NCBI GenBank assembly: GCA_032718475.1
Contig: JAUCBJ010008128.1
Span: 1-64,000, forward strand
Source: Nemertoderma westbladi
Lineage: Eukaryota; Xenacoelomorpha; Nemertodermatida; Nemertodermatidae
Length of the DNA stretch: 64,000 nt
Direction: 5' to 3'
The translations under genes and the position numbers were made by a program. Positions 9,495 to 20,478 of the stretch are shown in pieces. Within the stretch, counting starts at the first letter, position 1; each line of letters begins with the position of its first letter. The notes under the pieces were generated by a model. The model ran no database searches. It had not been told where the DNA came from and saw only the letters and a list, made by a program, of their open reading frames with translations.

Positions 9495-12400
9495 CTACGT
9501 TATGGAGTCCCTAGATGTTTGAAGGATTAGGGAGGTGGTCGTGTGAAGAGAATCTTGCCTTCCACAGTTTCCGGAGAGTCCTCCATTCCCTTCCGGTAAA
9601 CACAAACGACCGACTGGGTGATTGAGTCGCTGCATCCCGAATACAATTCCAGGTTTCCTCTTCGTCCTGGAATAGTGACGATAGAAACATCGCTCAAAGT
9701 ATATGACGGCGTCACAAAGCCGATTCCAGGAGCTATAGTGGTCCATCGCTCTCTGCAGGAGAGGTGAGAGTCCCTGCGAGACGTCTGATGTTCCAGAGCT
9801 CCAATCGCTCTCTCTGATCTTCATGAAGGATCCACTCGCGGTGGGGAGGCCCAGATCCACGGCGTCGTCCCTGGCAACATGTAATACCGACAGATCTATC
9901 CCGGGTTCAAATAACTCCGATCCACCCGTCCGGGTTTCAGGTTCGACTTTCTCCGCTCCCTTGGCTGGTCTAATCTCAGTCGGAGTAAGATGGGGAGGCC
10001 ATTCATTCTCCTTACTCAGGAAGTCGGGTTCACCTAACCGGTCTATAGTATCTGTCAGTTCTTGAGGAGTTGCTCCTCTGGAAGCGATGTCCGTTGGATT
10101 AAACTTCTTGGGGCAATATCTCCATTGATCTACATTGGAGCTAAGATTGTCATTATCTGCGGAGTGTGGTGTTCCCTCAGTTGGGTCGTCTCCCTCACTA
10201 GTATCATCTTCCCATTCACTCACCTGGCAGACGCGATCTTGAAGCAGTCTTTCCCTGAGCGTTCTACGGGAAGGTCCAGTAAGGTACCAACCTACTCTAG
10301 TTCTTACCGCATAGGTCTGTAGTGGCTGCGGTTGAGCAGGTCGTTTCTCTAATGTCTCCAGCGCCTCATGCGCGTTTTGGCCGATGAGTATTTGCACTCC
10401 AGGATAATCAGTCTGGAATCGAGGTATGTTAAGATGTTGGATGCTCTCATCCTCGTCCCAATTATAAAGGTCTGCTTGAGTAGTAGCGAAGTTCTTTATA
10501 GCCACCATTTTCACTGACCTTATACTGTATTCTCCTAGTTTATCCTGTGGAGTGGACAACTCACCTATATAATAGTCGGCAGCTACAGTAGAATTCCAAA
10601 CCTGCATGATCCCTGACATGTTTAGCTTGGTTCGGAACTTGGGTTGTCCAGCAAAGATGACTTCGGCTAGTTCTTTATCGATGAATGTTCCTGTGCTACC
10701 GGAGTCCAGGAGGGCGTTCACTATATAGCTCTTCTGAGGTCCGTGGACCCGTAACTGGACTACAGGAAATTCTCGGATTCCTATATTGGAAGTTGGCGTT
10801 TTCCAAGATGGTTGTTGATCGGAAGTAGTTAAGGTAAGGTCGCTGTCTGTGTCTTTCTCATACACGAGTGTTCGATACACTGCGGTGGTGTTTATTAGGT
10901 AACAGGATTCGTTTTGGTCGGAGAACTCGTCCGTATAGAATCCTTCCATCTCAGATTGATCAGTGTCGTTCACATCACTGAATTGGACATGTAGTTCGGA
11001 CTCACTTACCTGACTCGGGCTGTTTCGTTCGAATTCCGTGTGCAACAAGATATGATGTTTTGCGCCGCACTTTGCACACCTTGCGTCGGAGTTACAGGTT
11101 CGCCGTTGGTGTCCTCGTCTGAGGCAATTATAACACAACCGCTTATCCCACATGACTTCACGTCTATCCTTTAGTGATTTCCTCAGGAATTTATCACACG
11201 CATTTAAACGGTGGGGCCCGTCGCACAGCACACATTTGGGCTTGATGTTACTTACTTTAACATGTGCTGTGTGGTGCACACTTGTTCTTTCCTCGGGCTT
11301 TCTCACCTGAATTCTTTTAGGAGACGTAGGAGGGGTTTTTTGTACCGGTTCCCTTCTGTCATTGGGTCGAGACTTGGATTTACTTACCTGATCTTTAGGC
11401 ATTTTATTGACATAAGATCTGTCAGTGTCTTTCCCGCTGTCCTCTCCTTGAGAAGTTTGGCTTTCACCGTCGTCGGTATAACATACTGGTATTACCCTTC
11501 TCCTAGAAACGGGTTTCTCACTTACCTTACTTTCCGCTGTCTTCTCTCTGGACTGCTTTATGAGCTGTAATTTCACCTCGCTATCCAGGAATGACATGAG
11601 ATCAGCCATGGTAGGGTCTCGTTGTTGTTGTTCCATCATATATAACACCTTCTTGTCCCAGCGTGTACCTACTCCACCCTTGGACAAAGTAGATGCTAAG
11701 GCTCCTACAACCATAGAATTCTGGTATTCATAAGACTTACCTAACCAATCTAGTTGTCTACAGATCTCCTGAATCTCATCGGAAAACTCTATAATCCCGC
11801 TACTAAGGAAGTTTCGGGGAGCTACTAATTTTGCATACAAATACTTAGCTATGTTATCCTTGTTACCATACCTGATGTTTAATGTATCCCAAACTTGTCT
11901 TAATCCTTCTGGATGTCCAATAAACTTTAACGCCATTGACTTGGGAGGTCCTTCCAAACATTCGATGAGGAATCTAAGTTTCTCTCCGTTAGATAGTACA
12001 GAGTTCTGTATGTTATCTTTATAATATTCATTAAAAGGTAACCATTTCATCTCATCTCCATTGAACTTGACGATCTCTCCCACCTTTACCGCTTGCCGGG
12101 CTTCGGTTCTAGCCATTTGACGCGTAAAACTTTCTTGGGCCATCGTCTTATTTAATATCGAATTATCGGTATATAAATTTCTCGGATTATGATCAGTTCT
12201 ATAGGGAATATCATTATCAACAGGTCTATAATTACCCTTAATAGGGTTCACTATAGGAGTTTCTACTTCGCTAGCAGTATAAATGCGTGTAGGCTCCACA
12301 CCTTGCGCATGAGATACTTCAGACCTAACGGGTTGACACATTGTTACAGGGGGTGGTGGTATACCCTTTTGTAAATTTACTAATTTATCGCGCTCTAGCG

Positions 12401-14408
12401 CGATATTTTGCTGCACTTCTTGCAACTCTAACTTACTTTCCCTTACTGTGCCCTTGAACTGCTGGACAGTCTCCTGCATCTGTCCGAGCAGGATATCCAT
12501 CCCCCGCCATCTCTCGTCCACCCATTCGACCGCCGAAGCGGGAGTCGCCAACGTTGTAGCGGGCGGACGAGGGACAACGGGCGACAAATTATGAATATTT
12601 CGCTCGGGGTCCAGGACCTGAACTGTCCCCTGGGCAGTTCTACGGGGCACAGGTAGCTTAGTGCTATGCAGAGGGAATTTAGAGGTAGTTTCAGGGAGCA
12701 CAGGTGTGTCTATCACCAAAGGGGTGATTTCAAGAACAGGCCTAATTATTTCAGGCTCATCTACTATAGTAGGGAGTCTTTCTATTTTAATTATTTGGTC
12801 TGTGGGTTCTGTACTGCCTAAGTTGGTGCTATTTAGTTGCCTTCTAACAGCTGGAGGCATATCAGGCAATTTCTGACGGTGGAATGTTCTTTTACGTCTG
12901 CTTAGACGAGATCTATTTCCTTTGCCTTCGGTATCGGTGGTATCGCCTTCCTCAGATGATGTATAACCTTGTCGTTTGGGAGTAGATCGATTCATCATCT
13001 GCATATTACTAGCTGTTAACTGTTTATTAAAGTTATCTTGCCTCTCTTGAAGATTTTCCAACTCTAGTTGGGTTGTCTCTTCAGATGCCCTCCGTTCTGC
13101 TTCTGCCACTGCTATCTTTCTTTCCGCTTCTGCCGCTGCCGCTTTCCTTTCCGCAGCTGCCGCTTTTGCCTCTGCCGCTGCCTCTGCTGCCTTTCGTTCC
13201 GCTTCTGCCGCTGCCACTGCCGCTGCTGCTGTCTTTCTATCTTCTATACGTTTTTTCTTTACTTGTTCTTCTTGAACCTTGGCGATGCGGAGTTGTTCAT
13301 CGAATTTAGCTTGGTTCGCCGCTAACCTATCCACATCAATTGCATCTAACACAAGTTTGGCTCCTTCGCTGTTAGGGCTAAGTCCCTCCAGCCTTCTCCT
13401 CAACTCGTCATCTCCTAAAAAACGCTGATAGTCTGACAGATAGATGTCAATGGCATCCTTCTTATGCGGTTTCTCTGCCGTCGCTTCACTTTCCACTTGG
13501 GAAAAAGTAGCGTCTGTTGATTCTCCATGGGTTGAGCGCTCCTCCAACTGAGCTTTCCACTGAGCTGCTCCTTGAACCTGGCGACTCACCCGTTGAAACC
13601 AAGTCTTTACGGCAACTTGCAACGACGTGTCTTGTTTTCTTTTAGAAGCCTCCTCAAAGGCGGATAAGATTAGCCTAATCCGCAGAACTCTTTCTCTAAC
13701 TTGATAAAGCAGCTGTCCCTGCTCTTGAGGTCCTTGAGGTTGTTTAAACAGTTGTTTTTCTACTCGCTCCATAGAGCTGAAGAATCCCTGTGTGTATCCG
13801 GCTGCGGACCTCTTCCACACAGCTGGATCGATGGTTTCCTTGGCTACTCCCATCCGGTGTATGTCTTCCCAGGCAGCTTCTGATAAATCAAACGGGAGTC
13901 CGGGTCCGGGGAAGTTCCATTGCGACTCGACAATAGACTTCAATTCTTCCCTCGTGTATGCCGCATAACTATCTCTAGTTGGTCGTTGACTTCTCGCCCA
14001 ATCGATCTGGTGTTCTTCCACCGCGATCAATAACCTAGTGAGTACGGCTGCAGGAAGGATGAGAAGGGGATCCGTATAAACTGCATCCGTCATCTCTGCT
14101 CCGCGCTCGGGTGTCAGCTCTACAGTATCCTCACTACTGGAGCTGCTGGGCCGCTGAGTAACAAGCTCCTGACTCGAGGGTTGTTGCTGTTCCGCTGCTT
14201 CTTGGTCCCGCTTGACCTGAGCTCGGGTGCCTATGATAGACCTATGATGTTGGACTAGCCTAGGTTCTGTTATTACTACTGGAGGGATGACCTTCCTCAC
14301 AGTGGGAGGTGAACTGAACTTACGACTAGGTGGTTCTACGCCTCTATCTGAGTCGCAGATAGTTACATCTAATATACTGTCTGAAAGGTTCTGCTTAGTA
14401 TCAGACAT
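9495..14408 (-). CDS. BEL/Pao gag-protease fusion ORF lacking RT, RNase H and integrase
   Basis: An uninterrupted frame of 1637 codons with an ATG at 14408. Order: Ser/Thr/Pro-rich N-terminus; a helical domain about residues 100-330; an Ala/Glu/Lys coiled coil about 380-480; a linker; a DUF1759-like gag domain about 780-950 (FNGDEMKWLPF); zinc knuckles about 1065-1125 (CVLCDGPHRLNAC, CYNCLRRGHQRRTC, CAKCGAKHHILLH); and a DUF1758-like aspartic protease with DSG at about 1235 (LLDSGSTGTF), ending in the usual GWYLTGP. Then, without the expected roughly 700 residues, it jumps to the phrase that normally follows RNase H (WRYCPKKFNPTDIASRG). The integrase is absent; the last 60 or so residues are out of frame with anything I recognise. 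It would make virus-like particles and process Gag but depend on RT and integrase from another element. The join is in frame. Confidence 0.85.
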   Translation of the reverse strand: MSDTKQNLSDSILDVTICDSDRGVEPPSRKFSSPPTVRKVIPPVVITEPRLVQHHRSIIGTRAQVKRDQEAAEQQQPSSQELVTQRPSSSSSEDTVELTPERGAEMTDAVYTDPLLILPAAVLTRLLIAVEEHQIDWARSQRPTRDSYAAYTREELKSIVESQWNFPGPGLPFDLSEAAWEDIHRMGVAKETIDPAVWKRSAAGYTQGFFSSMERVEKQLFKQPQGPQEQGQLLYQVRERVLRIRLILSAFEEASKRKQDTSLQVAVKTWFQRVSRQVQGAAQWKAQLEERSTHGESTDATFSQVESEATAEKPHKKDAIDIYLSDYQRFLGDDELRRRLEGLSPNSEGAKLVLDAIDVDRLAANQAKFDEQLRIAKVQEEQVKKKRIEDRKTAAAAVAAAEAERKAAEAAAEAKAAAAERKAAAAEAERKIAVAEAERRASEETTQLELENLQERQDNFNKQLTASNMQMMNRSTPKRQGYTSSEEGDTTDTEGKGNRSRLSRRKRTFHRQKLPDMPPAVRRQLNSTNLGSTEPTDQIIKIERLPTIVDEPEIIRPVLEITPLVIDTPVLPETTSKFPLHSTKLPVPRRTAQGTVQVLDPERNIHNLSPVVPRPPATTLATPASAVEWVDERWRGMDILLGQMQETVQQFKGTVRESKLELQEVQQNIALERDKLVNLQKGIPPPPVTMCQPVRSEVSHAQGVEPTRIYTASEVETPIVNPIKGNYRPVDNDIPYRTDHNPRNLYTDNSILNKTMAQESFTRQMARTEARQAVKVGEIVKFNGDEMKWLPFNEYYKDNIQNSVLSNGEKLRFLIECLEGPPKSMALKFIGHPEGLRQVWDTLNIRYGNKDNIAKYLYAKLVAPRNFLSSGIIEFSDEIQEICRQLDWLGKSYEYQNSMVVGALASTLSKGGVGTRWDKKVLYMMEQQQRDPTMADLMSFLDSEVKLQLIKQSREKTAESKVSEKPVSRRRVIPVCYTDDGESQTSQGEDSGKDTDRSYVNKMPKDQVSKSKSRPNDRREPVQKTPPTSPKRIQVRKPEERTSVHHTAHVKVSNIKPKCVLCDGPHRLNACDKFLRKSLKDRREVMWDKRLCYNCLRRGHQRRTCNSDARCAKCGAKHHILLHTEFERNSPSQVSESELHVQFSDVNDTDQSEMEGFYTDEFSDQNESCYLINTTAVYRTLVYEKDTDSDLTLTTSDQQPSWKTPTSNIGIREFPVVQLRVHGPQKSYIVNALLDSGSTGTFIDKELAEVIFAGQPKFRTKLNMSGIMQVWNSTVAADYYIGELSTPQDKLGEYSIRSVKMVAIKNFATTQADLYNWDEDESIQHLNIPRFQTDYPGVQILIGQNAHEALETLEKRPAQPQPLQTYAVRTRVGWYLTGPSRRTLRERLLQDRVCQVSEWEDDTSEGDDPTEGTPHSADNDNLSSNVDQWRYCPKKFNPTDIASRGATPQELTDTIDRLGEPDFLSKENEWPPHLTPTEIRPAKGAEKVEPETRTGGSELFEPGIDLSVLHVARDDAVDLGLPTASGSFMKIRESDWSSGTSDVSQGLSPLLQRAMDHYSSWNRLCDAVIYFERCFYRHYSRTKRKPGIVFGMQRLNHPVGRLCLPEGNGGLSGNCGRQDSLHTTTSLILQTSRDSIT

Positions 14409-15173
14409 GTTTATGTATACAGTTGAATATCTACTGCTGTATCACAGTCTGAGCAAGTCTAGTAACTCAGTATTAACTGCTAGCCTAGTAATTAATTACC
14501 GATACTGCTACTCAGTGTAGCGTGATATATATAATATATTAAATACCTGTATGCTTATAGTATATATAAGTATTATTACAGACTAGGTTTATCACAGAAT
14601 ACCGGTATAATTTTAGCACAAATATATATAAATATATAATAGGCCTATCGGGAATACCGGTATACAGCTTACAGTTTGTAGTATATATAATTCTGGACTA
14701 GAATTAATTACAAGTACCGGTATAATTTCAGCCTAAATTTATAGAAATAAAGATAATAGGCCTATCGTAAATACCGGTATATCAATTATTTTAAATAATT
14801 GAATTTCTGATTTTATTACCGTTATTTGAGCAGTAATCCAACTGATATTGAGACCTAATGGTTATATGGTAGGCCTACTATTTATAAATCGTTAGATTTG
14901 ATTTATATTATATATATACCCGTTTTAATGGGTTTTGTCAATGTTTGAAATAAATGTTATTATTTCTGGGGAGTAATCACTACACAAAGCGGTGCGCTTT
15001 CAGTGAAGTGTTACTTATAGGACACTAAAACAAATAATGCTAATTTACCTAAGTTACTTAATACTACAAATTACGTACAATTCGGGTGAGATTACAATCT
15101 CTAAATAAACATAAAAATTTACAAAACACAAAATACGAATTTTTAGGGTAATTTTACAAGAAGTCTACAAACC
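14409..15173 (-). other. leader of nested BEL, gag-proximal part
   Basis: AT-rich, with repeated ACCGGTAT motifs (14600-14780) that recur in the second BEL copy at 43970-44220. No coding. One end of an 11-bp LINE target duplication (GTCTACAAACC) is at 15163-15173. Confidence 0.7.
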
Positions 15174-16284
15174 TACTAGGATCGGCATGCTGCATTGCAG
15201 CTGCATTTTTAAGAATGCTGTGCCGGCTTGTCAACAAAATTGCACCGCCACAACTCCCTATCACCCATGACATTTGCTAGATCATCCGCATCTTTAAGGC
15301 CAGTGTCCTTTAAGATGCGTCTCAAGAAAGTCATGGGCTGTCCACCATGCTTATTCACTCCATGAGGCTGCCAAAGTACAAGATTATGCACTGGCTGGTC
15401 CTCACGGCGAAAGCAATGTCCTGCAAAGCGGAGGCGATTTTGTTCTAGTGTCAAGCTTGGGGGAACCAATGAGACACCTCCAATGTTATATAGTGTCTGG
15501 TTGGAGATGTGTGCATTGTACTTGACACAATGTACCCGGCGTAGCATTCTTGTGAATGTGCCATCCAGAGATTTGGTGTCCTCAGCAGTTAGAGCCCAGC
15601 ATGGACTCCCGTAGAGGAGTACTGGAACTACTGCTGCTCTAAATAATCGGACCTTAAGTTTCCGATTAATTCTAGGTGACTTCCAAATCCTGGAAAGCCT
15701 ATTCAAGGCTGCCCATGCCTTTCCCTTACGTATTCGAAGGTCCTCACCTGACTTCCGGATCCATGATCCCAGGTAACAGAAGTCGTCAACATGCTCAAGC
15801 ATACCATCCTTTGAGCTTATGCTCATCCGATCAGAGACTTGCTGAGGACTTTCAAAGTTAACTGTCAGAATTTTGGTCTTTCTGGAGTTAATAAAAAGAC
15901 CAACACTAGAAGCAGCATGTTCTAATGAGCTGAGGAGCCGTTGGGCTCCCTCTAATGATTCTGAGAGTACTCCTAAGTCATCAGCAAAGTCTAGATCAGT
16001 TAGGTACTTGGCAGGATTTCCTCGACTTCTGGAGCCAGTAGGTGGAGTTATCATCACCCCATCATCATTATGATGATCTAAGGACATGCGTAGAACATAG
16101 TCAACCACAATAATGAACAAGAATGGTGCAAGTGTGTCTCCTTGGAGGACGCCCCATAACACTTCAAATGGTTCTGTGTCACCGTCAACAGTAGACACAA
16201 ATGTTGTCGAACCATCGTATACTGATCTGATTGCTGCAATAATTTCATCAGGAATCCCATATAATGAAACAAACCAGCCGGCTG
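15174..16284 (-). mobile_element. 5'-truncated LINE in the BEL leader
   Basis: GTCTACAAACC occurs at 15163-15173 and again at 16285-16295, bracketing the insertion; the second BEL copy lacks it at this place. The 3' end (minus strand) finishes with ATCCTAGTA. A second copy of the same LINE at 27150-27995 ends with GTAGTAGTAG, so this family ends in a GTA-type tail rather than poly(A). Confidence 0.88.
15209..16198 (-). CDS. LINE reverse transcriptase, C-terminal part
   Basis: 329 codons covering the palm from just before motif B (GVLQGDTLAPFLF) through the catalytic FADD box (DLDFADDLGVLSE, about residue 70) and thumb (FCYLGSWI, YGSPCWALT) to a C-terminal LEQNRLRFAGHCFRRED phrase. That order is typical of apurinic-endonuclease LINEs of the RTE or related clades; I cannot fix the clade. 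Fingers and endonuclease are missing because of 5' truncation; the first residues come from a fortuitous start. It is not expected to be active. Confidence 0.8.
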   Translation of the reverse strand: MSTVDGDTEPFEVLWGVLQGDTLAPFLFIIVVDYVLRMSLDHHNDDGVMITPPTGSRSRGNPAKYLTDLDFADDLGVLSESLEGAQRLLSSLEHAASSVGLFINSRKTKILTVNFESPQQVSDRMSISSKDGMLEHVDDFCYLGSWIRKSGEDLRIRKGKAWAALNRLSRIWKSPRINRKLKVRLFRAAVVPVLLYGSPCWALTAEDTKSLDGTFTRMLRRVHCVKYNAHISNQTLYNIGGVSLVPPSLTLEQNRLRFAGHCFRREDQPVHNLVLWQPHGVNKHGGQPMTFLRRILKDTGLKDADDLANVMGDRELWRCNFVDKPAQHS

Positions 16285-16295
16285 GTCTACAAACC

Positions 16296-17661
16296 AGCCT
16301 AACAAAGGGTTAGAATTCTGGTTATTACAACGGACAGGGTAATGCGGTATTTGAAATAATAAGTAGTAGTAAATACACTGCGTTGTCCAGATAGGAAAAT
16401 ACCACCGCCTGACGACCTATAGCCGTATCGCTATAGGTTCTACGTTATGTATCACGGAGTGTTCCTACCTAGAAGTTAATAGAGCTAATCGAACGTGCCT
16501 ATTAACCACTTTACAACACAAATATAATGCCTACACTAATTACTTCGGAAAGTACTGTACACTAAACCCTAAATTAGGTACGAGTACTTGTACAACAGAT
16601 AATCAGTAGTTAAATATACTTGAACAGCTAAAAGAACCACGGCATCTGCTGGAGTGACCGATGCACAAAATCACCAGTCTTTACCTACGCCAAGCAGCCC
16701 GTGTAGTACCGGGGTTAATTTAACTATAACGGTATGTATAACAAACACAATTATTGTAGGAACAAACTTGGGGAATGAATGTTGCGAATAATCGCATAAA
16801 CTCTGAATAATAAATATTACGCTACGCGTACAAACTACTCAAACAAAATGCAGACCGAACACTGACAGACTACCATCAAACCTAAACAAACTACGGTATA
16901 TGCAGACTCCGAAATAATTAGGTAGTATGCGTTCTAACCCAGTAGTACGACTTATTCTTTAATTGGGGGTTTACCTTACAGCGTTCGCTGCGCCTACTTC
17001 CTAACCGTTCTTTATCGGACAAGTGATCTACACACGCTGCAATCCGCTCAGACCTAATAACAGCCAGACAACTATCCAGCCTACAAATTATCTAAATAAA
17101 ATTATACGCTACCCGTACAGACTTACACAAACAAAGTACAGACTAAACGATGGCAGACTACTCTCAAGCCTAAACAAACTACAGGACATGCAGACTCCGA
17201 AATAATTAGGTAGTATGCGTTCTAACCCAGTAGTACGACTTATTCTTTAATTGGGGTTTACCTTACAGCATTCGCTGCCCCTACTTCCTAACCGTTCTTT
17301 ATCGGACAGGTGATCTACACACACTGCAATCTGTTCAGACTTAACAGCAATCAGACAACAGCTCAGCCTACAAATTGTCTGTACAATCTGATCAGGTTTA
17401 CACGCCTTCTGTTCAATACTGGCCTACAAACAAATAAAACTTGCAGAAATAAGTAAACTTTACAAAAGAATGAGGGGTGATCAATCCCTATTCCCCTGTC
17501 AGCCTACAGTATACAATAGATCACAATCGAATAATACTGCTGTACCTGTACTGTTGTAGGTACCGGTCCGGATGATCAGGCAGTCAGGCCTACTGGTTAC
17601 CGGTCGACCGGTACTTTCGACTAGATTGCTTACACCGCAATCCAGAAGATATATCCGTTAT
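16296..17661 (-). other. leader of nested BEL with ~290-bp direct duplication
   Basis: No gene. A block containing GGTAGTATGCGTTCTAACCC occurs at 16921 and again at 17211, with about 150 bp of clear similarity on the left of each. The second BEL copy has the same duplication (41551 and 41842). CCGGTACC-type short palindromes lie near 17560-17620. The primer-binding site should lie just inside 17661 (minus strand ATAACGGATATATCTTCTGG); the tRNA is not recognised. Confidence 0.7.
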
Positions 17662-18588
17662 TGTTCGCGCTTTCAGACCTTTGGCAGTTTAACCCGCCAA
17701 ATTAGGATGTCTTCTAGATAATAAATCACCTTTAGCCTATGACAAGTATTTAATTCACTACACTAGTCGAAACCAATCTGTGCGCGATCATTCACCCGTT
17801 GGATATACCCGGGAGATTGGGTTCGACGGCTTAATTTTATTGCTATGTAAGCCTAATGTATTATTCGACTGACAGTATTATATAATCTCTGACAATATTA
17901 TTCACCTTCGGGAAATATTAACAGTTCCTTTAGGATGTGGCGCTCTATCTATATAAACAGAGTTATGACTTAAACTACTCACAACGATATGGCTTAGTTA
18001 CAATTCACATATATGGCGCATTCTTTAGGAAATGCTTCGTTATCAGTCTCACTCATACACAATGCTGCACAATACTGCACACTGATCTGCCGATCTTCAC
18101 TGATTTTAGTCACATATAAAAGGAACATGGACCGAATCATGTAGGGTCTATCAAATAACATTAGATTCACTTCAAACCACTCAACATAGGTCGCAATCAT
18201 TTATCTGTAACCTTTCTCTCTTACCTTCGGTATATCAAGAATATTGGGTTTTCGGGGTTATTTGTCGTTATTCCAAATATAATAATTCATCAACCATATT
18301 ATGAAGAACTGACAGTAAATAGCAGTACAACAGTATAAAAGTATGTAAAAATATCAGCTGCTAGCCGTCGTCATGGTAGCGACACTGTTTTCAAGAGTAT
18401 CGAGCTGTTACGTCACGGAATTACGGATTATGTCCTCTAAAGTACAAATACAGAAGAAATAGCTTTTATGTCCGCTAAAACACCAGTACAGCAAGGACAC
18501 GGCCTTTTTATGCCTGGTAAACCAACTACAGAGTATTTACGGGAAAAATAAGGAAAGATAACCGGACAATTCAGCAAAAGCTTTTACA
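17662..18588 (-). repeat. 5' LTR of nested BEL (927 bp)
   Basis: Same as 5410-6479 but without the extra ~143-bp segment. Bounded outside by the GGGGG duplication at 18589-18593. Confidence 0.93.
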
Positions 18589-19442
18589 GGGGGATCGCAA
18601 GTATCCCCAGCGGCGTGCGATCGAGCAGAGAGAGGCAGGTTGACGTCGCGAGAGGGCGGACGGAGCGTCGAGCCCGATCAGAAGAGGGAAGAAGAACAGT
18701 GGAGTTTAACCGGGAGGTCGACGAGAGATCTCACGAGCGGGAATACTGCACTGAAAGAAGAAGAAGAGAAGACGGTAGGAGAAGTATCGCCGCGAACGAT
18801 AGAAGAGCGAGGACGGATAGTGAGCCGTCGGTAGTTGAGATGGAAGGAGAGAGTCGCTGGGGTCGAACTACGGGAGATTGCCGTCGCCCCAGAGAGATGC
18901 GACCCGACGAGGCGCACTACGCGTCGAGAGAGGGGTACATGATGTACCGGCACGAAGATGAGAGCAGTAGAGGGGGTGGAAGAGAAACTTTCCGACGGGA
19001 TATACCTGCCGATCGAGAATACGGTAGCCGCGGGGAGGATTATTCGAGAAGAATAAACTTCGATCCCGAGCAACACATACAGACTGTAGGACATACTGTA
19101 GGCCTTACTGCACATACCATAGGCCATGCTGACAGAGGCAATGTAGGCGATAGGATAGCGCGGACGACGGGATTAAACCCGGAAGTTGCGGAATACATTC
19201 CGGTAGGTAGGCCAGAAGCGGATAGGCCTATACCGGTACCAGTGCAGCAGTATGACTACAGCACCAAAGGATATAACATATACCCAGGGGAGGGGGGAAT
19301 TATTGCGGATAGATGCATGGGCCCCAATATATTAACATCAACCCCAGTACCAAACATACTGGTGGGGGGGGGGGGGGGACAGGGTGACATTCCCCCATCA
19401 CAATATCAACAATATACCCCGATAGGCGAGTCCCTTGGATGA
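18589..19442 (+). CDS. gag continuation of outer element after the nested insertion
   Basis: The frame is open from the GGGGG duplication and connects in phase with the frame that ends at 5409, so it is the middle of the outer element's gag and not an independent gene; the GTG at 18615 is not a true start. The protein is Arg/Glu/Ser-rich and hydrophilic for about 150 residues (a continuation of the charged N-terminal region) and then Tyr/Pro/Gly-rich (VPVQQYDYSTKGYNIYPGE). A G15 run at 19364-19378 codes for Gly shortly before the TGA at 19440-19442. Confidence 0.7.
19364..19378 (+). repeat. G15 homopolymer in gag
   Basis: Fifteen G residues about 60 bases before the point where the coding frame changes from that of 18589-19442 to that of 19435-20478. 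Confidence 0.95.
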
Positions 19443-20478
19443 AAATAGGTCGTGTGACACAGAAATATGGAGGGGGCCGCTACCCCCAATGACATACCCA
19501 AGTCAAAGGAAATCAGGAAATAGGACGGACAGACAGCACCAGACAGGAGAAACCATACAGCATCCATCGAACCCATTGGAAGCGCAGGCGATGGGGATGG
19601 CCACGTTAATCGATGCGTTGAAAACGAGGATCGAATTACCGCCCGTGGAACCATTCAAATTCGATGGGAGTAGGCCGGAAGAATATCTACAGTTTCGGCG
19701 TATGTACAGTAACGAAATACTAACAAAGAACTTAATGCAGGCGGAGTGCCTAAAATATCTGCAAGTATACACGGGAGGCCCAGCATACGATATCGTGAGG
19801 CAATATCAAGGCATAGAGGGCGGCTTCACGACAGCATGGCGGGCACTGGACAGGGAATACGGGCACCCGGCCAAGATCATCAGGCAAACACTGATAGGCA
19901 TAACATCGGGTGGCCTACAGGATAACCCCGTTAGCATTAAGACATTTGCTAACAAAGTCGAAAAGGCGCTAATCATGCTAAAGACGCTAGACGCACCATA
20001 CGAGCTCAACGCGTCCAATAATATCACCACGATAGCGCAGGTACTACCGATCTGGCTGCGCAACAAGTGGAGAAAAATCGCCTTCTCCACTCGAGATAGA
20101 AAGGGTGCGGAACCGGGTATAAAAGAAATGTCAAACTTCTTAAATTACGAAGCTGAACTAATAACCGACCCAGTCTATAGTGAAGATAGCCTGGGAAAGG
20201 GACCAAAGACGGATTACCATAGACCGAAACCAGAGCATAACACATCAAACGCATTACCGAGGCTCATGCAATCATTGCTATATGCAGCGACGCAGGGGAC
20301 TACGAGTCCACAGCTAGCCGAAGACAAGACCACACCATGGAACGGACAGGGGAACAATAACAACACGAATAAATATAACCCCAGTACGTCCAGTAGGCCG
20401 AATGCAAACAATAAGAATAGTAGGGACTTTGATACAAACACAGCTGCGATACGCGATGCACTGCATAAGGACGGCTGA
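19435..20478 (+). CDS. DUF1759-like Gag domain of outer element
   Basis: 347 codons in the next frame, overlapping the previous ORF by 8 bases. Residues about 62-235 carry the BEL/Pao Gag pattern: PPVEPFKFDGSRPEEYLQF, then LMQAECLKYLQVYTGGPA, then a WRALDREYG phrase. This is the structural capsid-like region. The tail is Asn-rich. The start at 19435 is TTG and an in-frame TAG lies at 19423, so the ORF was probably fed by a frameshift or was fused to the upstream frame before a mutation. It ends in DALHKDG, after which the next frame begins with a related ALHKT phrase, pointing to another one-frame shift at 20470-20495. Confidence 0.8.
   Translation: MDENRSCDTEIWRGPLPPMTYPSQRKSGNRTDRQHQTGETIQHPSNPLEAQAMGMATLIDALKTRIELPPVEPFKFDGSRPEEYLQFRRMYSNEILTKNLMQAECLKYLQVYTGGPAYDIVRQYQGIEGGFTTAWRALDREYGHPAKIIRQTLIGITSGGLQDNPVSIKTFANKVEKALIMLKTLDAPYELNASNNITTIAQVLPIWLRNKWRKIAFSTRDRKGAEPGIKEMSNFLNYEAELITDPVYSEDSLGKGPKTDYHRPKPEHNTSNALPRLMQSLLYAATQGTTSPQLAEDKTTPWNGQGNNNNTNKYNPSTSSRPNANNKNSRDFDTNTAAIRDALHKDG

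Larger units (their letters stand above)
5410..18588 (-). mobile_element. nested BEL/Pao element, 13.2 kb, minus strand
   Basis: Direct repeats at 5410-6479 and 17662-18588 run from TGTTCGCGC to CTTTTACA and are flanked by GGGGG on both sides (5405-5409 and 18589-18593). The gag-pol-type ORF reads on the minus strand, so the right repeat is the 5' LTR and the left the 3' LTR, with GGGAGTGG as polypurine tract at its inner edge. The joined flanks restore an open gag frame of the host element. A related but truncated copy in the opposite orientation lies at 39755-46228. The left LTR has about 143 extra bases near 6090-6243; otherwise about six substitutions are seen, so this insertion is also recent. 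Confidence 0.93.
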
